Assembly: GCA_934636305.1 (NCBI GenBank)
Contig: CAKUAM010000083.1
Location: 1 to 8,960 of the forward strand
Reading direction: 5' to 3'
DNA from: an uncultured Oscillospiraceae bacterium
GTDB lineage: Bacteria; Bacillota; Clostridia; Oscillospirales; Oscillospiraceae
DNA length: 8,960 nt
The notes under the pieces are model-generated. The model was given only the letters and a program-made list of their open reading frames with translations, was not told the origin of the DNA and searched no databases. Below are positions 6,241 through 8,960 of this stretch, in pieces. The position numbers and the translations under genes are program-made. Numbering within the stretch: the stretch's first letter is position 1; each line of letters begins with the position of its first letter.

Positions 6241-7794
6241 ATGTATAAACTTGGTATTGACGTAGGCGGCACCAATACGGACGCCGTTTTGATTGATGAA
6301 AATCTGCACGTTGTCACTTCGATCAAGCAGCACACGACGGCAAATATCTATGACGGCATTTTGAACGCCGTTCACGCAGTTTTGCAGCAGTCCGGCGTCG
6401 ACCGCAAGGACATCCGACAGGCGATGCTGGGCACGACCCAGTGCACCAACGCCATCGTTGAACGAAAGAACTTAGCGCCCATCGGCATTCTGCGCATTGG
6501 CGCCCCTGCGTCGCGTGGCATTCCACTGATGGTCGACTGGGCGGAGGATCTCAAGAAAATCGCGGTCAAAACCGCCATTGTAGGCGGCGGTTTTGAGTAT
6601 GACGGCCGGGAACTGGCTCCCTTTGACGTAGCCGCTGCGACCGAGTTCTTTGAAGACCTGAAAAAAGAGAACGTGAAGTCCGTCGCCATTTCCTGCGTGT
6701 TCTCCACAGTTCGCAACGATCATGAACTGGCCGCCGCCAAACTGTGCAGGGAAGTGATGGGTGAAGACGTTCATGTGTCCATTTCCAGCGAAATTGGCTC
6801 CATGGGTCTCATTGAGCGCGAGAACGCCACAATTTTGAACGCTGCGCTTTACAAGGTCGCGCATTCCTTTACAGAGGGCTTTGCGCAGTCGCTGGCGGAC
6901 GAAGGCGTCACCAACGCGCAAATCTACCTTTCGCAGAACGACGGCACGCTGATGACGATGGACTATGCCCGCCGCTATCCGATCCTCACCATCGCGTGCG
7001 GTCCTACCAACTCCATCCGCGGCGCGTGCTATTTAAGCCAGCTCAAAAACGCGATCGTCATCGACGTCGGCGGCACGACCACTGATCTTGGCGTGATTCA
7101 GAACGGCTTCCCCAGAGAGTCCGGCGTCGCCGTTACCATCGGCGGCGTGCGCACAAATTTCCGCATGCCAGACGTGGTATCCATCGGTCTTGGTGGCGGC
7201 TCCATTGTCCGCCAGCAGCCGGACGGCAAGGTAACGGTCGGTCCCGACTCTGTCGGCTACCAGATCACCGAAAAAGCGCTCTGCTTTGGCGGCGACGTCT
7301 GCACGGCGACGGATATTGCGGTGCGCCTTGGCATGACGGAGCTGGGCGACAAGACGCTTGTGGCGGGCATTGACGAAGCGTTTGCTCAAAAGGCACTGGC
7401 AGCCATCCGCGCCCTGTGCGAGGACTCCATCGACGCGATGAAGGTCTCTTCTGAGGATGTAGACGTCATCTTGGTTGGCGGCGGCTCTATTGTCCTGCCC
7501 GAAGACCTTGCCGGTGCAAAGAGCGTCACCAAGCACGAGTATGGCGGTGTTGCCAACGCGATCGGTTCCGCGATCTCCAAGGTGAGCGGCACGTATGAGC
7601 AGCTCATCGACTACAACGAGATCCCGCGCGACGAAGCGCTGGAAAAGGCGCGGGCAGAGGCCGTCGAGCTTACCGTCGCCGCCGGTGCGATTCGGGAAAC
7701 GGTCGAAATCGTCGACGCAGAGGATGTGCCGCTTCAGTATTATCCCGGCAATACTGCCCGCGTGAAGATCAAGGCGGCTGGCGATCTGGCGTAA
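6241..7794 (+). CDS. Hydantoinase/oxoprolinase family protein, short HyuA-like form
   Basis: A 517-residue protein with the actin-like ATPase fold of HyuA/5-oxoprolinase. The phosphate-1 loop is GIDVGGTNTD (5-14), GTTQCTN lies at 64-70, phosphate-2 is IVIDVGGTTTDLG (272-284), and IGLGGGSIV (315-323) and LVGGGS (411-416) line the nucleotide site. The ATG at 6241 is chosen because AGGAGG (6226-6231) lies nine bases upstream; a TTG at 6235 would leave only three. The protein is much shorter than ATP-dependent N-methylhydantoinase A, since it lacks the long C-terminal region, and no HyuB gene follows. The family uses ATP to phosphorylate and open cyclic amides such as hydantoin or 5-oxoproline. 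In this short subclass the partner is probably the DUF917 product. The substrate is unknown. Confidence 0.87.
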   Translation: MYKLGIDVGGTNTDAVLIDENLHVVTSIKQHTTANIYDGILNAVHAVLQQSGVDRKDIRQAMLGTTQCTNAIVERKNLAPIGILRIGAPASRGIPLMVDWAEDLKKIAVKTAIVGGGFEYDGRELAPFDVAAATEFFEDLKKENVKSVAISCVFSTVRNDHELAAAKLCREVMGEDVHVSISSEIGSMGLIERENATILNAALYKVAHSFTEGFAQSLADEGVTNAQIYLSQNDGTLMTMDYARRYPILTIACGPTNSIRGACYLSQLKNAIVIDVGGTTTDLGVIQNGFPRESGVAVTIGGVRTNFRMPDVVSIGLGGGSIVRQQPDGKVTVGPDSVGYQITEKALCFGGDVCTATDIAVRLGMTELGDKTLVAGIDEAFAQKALAAIRALCEDSIDAMKVSSEDVDVILVGGGSIVLPEDLAGAKSVTKHEYGGVANAIGSAISKVSGTYEQLIDYNEIPRDEALEKARAEAVELTVAAGAIRETVEIVDAEDVPLQYYPGNTARVKIKAAGDLA

Positions 7795-7863
7795 GCCGCA
7801 GCGACGTATAGTCACAATCTAAAATACGTTTTCATGTCCGTCTCAGTCTGATATGCTCCCTCT

Positions 7864-8016
7864 ATGAGCAATGTCATTAAGATAAGACTGCACAAAGAGC
7901 AAGGCAGCTATCGTTGGCTGCGCGGCAGCAATATGCCGAGTGTGGACAATTTGTACGCGCTCAGCCGCTATTTGAACGGTCAAGTGGACGATGTAATTGT
8001 AGAAAAGGCAGCGTAA
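7864..8016 (+). pseudogene. C-terminal remnant of an XRE-type (HTH) regulator
   Basis: A 50-codon frame contains YRWLRGSNMPSVDNLYALS, matching the last helix and tail of small Clostridial Cro/C1 regulators (pattern YKWQRG-x-x-P-S/T-VDNLYALS followed by a VPxDEI-like stretch, here GQVDDVI). The first HTH helices are absent: the sequence upstream of about 7894 does not look like an XRE N-terminus, and no ribosome site precedes the ATG at 7864. It is therefore a truncated gene rather than a complete small protein. Positions 7795-7863, between the HyuA-like stop and this remnant, hold no recognisable gene and no convincing T-tailed terminator. Confidence 0.65.
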
Positions 8017-8024
8017 AGTAAACG

Positions 8025-8060
8025 ACGAGCCGGAAGCAGAGAAATCTGCTTCCGGCTCGT
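8025..8060 (+). terminator. Perfect 16-bp hairpin with a GAAA tetraloop
   Basis: The arms ACGAGCCGGAAGCAGA (8025-8040) and TCTGCTTCCGGCTCGT (8045-8060) pair without mismatch around GAAA, a GNRA-type RNA tetraloop. It lies eight bases after the stop of the XRE remnant. There is no T tail on either side, so it may be an unconventional terminator or 3' stabiliser, or the trace of a mobile element. No gene lies between it and 8129. Confidence 0.55.
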
Positions 8061-8102
8061 GCTACGTCATATAGGTTTGGGCATTGAGGAACCAGGCAGT
8101 CA

Positions 8103-8122
8103 TTTTACGTGATGACGTAAAA
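8103..8122. repeat. Palindrome TTTTACGT-GATG-ACGTAAAA
   Basis: Perfect 8-base arms around a 4-base loop lie in the non-coding stretch between the GAAA hairpin and the recombinase tail. It could be a protein-binding site of the former mobile element. Function unknown. Confidence 0.5.
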
Positions 8123-8129
8123 CGTGTGA

Positions 8130-8225
8130 AACCTCTGTATTTTCTGTAGCCGCAATTCGGTTTCAAATACCGAAGTGGGTACAAAAGTGGGTACGATAGG
8201 CAAAGAAAAAACCTTGAAACCGTGA
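8130..8225 (+). pseudogene. Probable C-terminal tail of a tyrosine recombinase/integrase
   Basis: A frame open from 8130 and ending in TGA at 8223-8225 encodes EVGTKVGTIGKEKTLKP at its end. I associate the KVGT-repeat, lysine-rich ending with integrases of Clostridial conjugative elements and prophages, from memory and without a search. Only the last 20 or so codons could belong to it; the catalytic domain is absent. The stop codon lies in the loop region of a strong terminator, as expected at a true gene end. The DNA carries a direct repeat GTGGGTAC (8175-8182 and 8187-8194). It could mark an element end. Confidence 0.35.
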
Positions 8226-8241
8226 TAGTTTCAAGGTTTTT
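8207..8241. terminator. Bidirectional intrinsic terminator
   Basis: A 14-bp perfect stem (AAAAACCTTGAAAC at 8207-8220 with its complement at 8228-8241) has a 7-base loop. The T runs formed by the stem ends serve both strands. It closes the plus-strand recombinase tail and the minus-strand unknown ORF ending at 8240. Confidence 0.8.
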
Positions 8242-8668
8242 ATGGCAAGCTGCACCCTTTTAGATCCTCCATTGGAATAAATGCAGCCGTATTTGCTGTG
8301 GCCCAGATCCGTCGTCCGAGGTCTTCGTGTGGGAGCAAGTTGTCGCCAATCTCTGCATGTTCAACAATTCTTTCAATCAACTTAATTTCATTGACTGCGC
8401 TTCTATAATATGTGCGTTCTGTACATTCACCCAGTGCGTCGATAAACGTCTCACATTCCGAAAGAAGAGTATCAGCAGTTAGACTCTCATTTTCTGGAGC
8501 CGCAATAGAGAAGGCATCAGAGACGAAGAATAATTCAAATGCAAGATTGCATACTATCGTTTTCATCATTGATTCTTCATCAATCAATCGAACAATTGAC
8601 CACCACTTTTCCTTTACTTGCGCAAAGCGATCTCGTGCAGCATTACCTGCTGAATAGTTGATATCCAT
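8240..8668 (-). CDS. Hypothetical protein, 142 codons, in mobile-element debris
   Basis: I do not recognise this protein. It starts at an ATG at 8668-8666 behind a weak AAAGAGAG sequence that touches the start codon, and ends inside the bidirectional terminator. The composition is soluble and acidic, with an amphipathic stretch rich in Glu, Ile and Leu (about residues 75-110) and no signal peptide or clear membrane segment. The DNA is visibly more AT-rich than the central operon. Its first 18 codons overlap the end of the serine recombinase remnant in another frame. The frame also stays open upstream (TLERE before the Met), so it may be the 3' part of a longer gene that was cut when it joined the recombinase. 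It may or may not be expressed. Confidence 0.5.
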   Translation of the reverse strand: MDINYSAGNAARDRFAQVKEKWWSIVRLIDEESMMKTIVCNLAFELFFVSDAFSIAAPENESLTADTLLSECETFIDALGECTERTYYRSAVNEIKLIERIVEHAEIGDNLLPHEDLGRRIWATANTAAFIPMEDLKGCSLP

Positions 8669-8960
8669 CTCTCTTTCAAGTGTTTTTTGTATTGCGTTTC
8701 ATTCGCATTGCGCTCGGCGATGATGTTCTGAATTTCCTCCAGCCGTGCCTGCCGGGAGCCGTCCTGGTGGATGCTCTCCTGAATCGCTGCAATGCGGCGG
8801 TTAAGCTGCTCGATCTGATCGGAGATGCCTTTGAATTCATCCTCGCTGCTTTCCACATCCTTTCCGGCCGCGACGGTTTCGTTGACCAGTTCCAGCATCC
8901 GTTTGTTCAGCGTGTCGATGCGGCGCGTGAGCAGGTCGATTTCCTCCGAACCGCCATTTA
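8614..8960 (-). pseudogene. Large serine recombinase, C-terminal coiled-coil region, 3' end replaced
   Basis: The frame is open from the right window edge. It reads NGGSEEIDLLTRRIDTLNKR, then a stretch with DVESSEDEFKGISDQIEQL and NRRIAAIQES, then a coiled coil to NANETQYKK. This is the C-terminal region following the recombinase and zinc-ribbon domains in large serine recombinases of Clostridial transposons and ICEs. Family members normally finish with a YDDSIVRQMIECIKV-type segment ending in a glycine-rich tail. Here the protein instead changes to HLKERWISTIQQVMLHEIALRK and stops at 8614, so homology is lost at the A6 tract (8683-8688). The catalytic N-terminus lies outside the window. The remnant is probably a damaged end of an integrated element. 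Confidence 0.7.

Noticed and set aside
7033..7815. Minus-strand ORF of 260 codons opposite the HyuA-like gene
   Set aside because: The opposite strand carries all the conserved ATPase motifs in frame; this ORF is a by-product of third-position GC bias.
8175..8194. GTGGGTAC repeats as the start of a CRISPR or tandem array
   Set aside because: There are only two 8-base copies with a 4-base spacing, and they encode the VGTKVGT repeat of a protein tail.

Overview
The window looks like a chromosomal segment from an anaerobic, GC-rich Firmicute of the Oscillospiraceae/Clostridia type. The reasons are strong AGGAGG-type ribosome sites, Clostridia-style PucR, NCS1, ECF-ATPase, XRE and large serine recombinase sequences, and dense coding with GC-rich third positions. 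The organism is inferred from gene types only.

Left third (1-1861, minus strand): a decaying transport locus. Positions 1-902 hold a tandem-ATPase gene of the energy-coupling-factor (EcfA/CbiO-like) class, broken by two internal deletions and a TAG codon. A DtxR/IdeR-like palindrome sits just upstream of its start. Behind it is a TetR-family gene (991-1861) interrupted by a 272-bp non-coding element with 21-bp terminal inverted repeats and a TA target duplication, that is, a MITE. Removing the element and one TA in silico restores the TetR reading frame exactly.

Centre (1943-7794, plus strand): an intact catabolic module. A PucR-family regulator has its own promoter. It is followed, after a 173-bp gap with two hairpins and a second promoter, by a three-gene operon: an NCS1 permease (cytosine/hydantoin-type), a DUF917 / S-methyl-thiohydantoin-desulfurase-like protein, and a short hydantoinase/oxoprolinase (HyuA-like) protein. 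The likely job is import and ATP-dependent opening or processing of a cyclic amide, imide or thiohydantoin-like compound, switched on by PucR. The exact substrate cannot be read from sequence. No HyuB partner is present in the window.

Right end (7795-8960): a scrap-yard of mobile DNA. In order it holds a 50-codon tail of an XRE-type regulator, a perfect 16-bp hairpin with a GAAA loop, a small palindrome, a probable C-terminal tail of a tyrosine recombinase ending in a bidirectional terminator, an unknown AT-richer 142-codon ORF on the minus strand, and the C-terminal coiled-coil region of a large serine recombinase that runs off the right edge and loses homology where it meets the unknown ORF. 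I see no tRNA, rRNA or CRISPR array.
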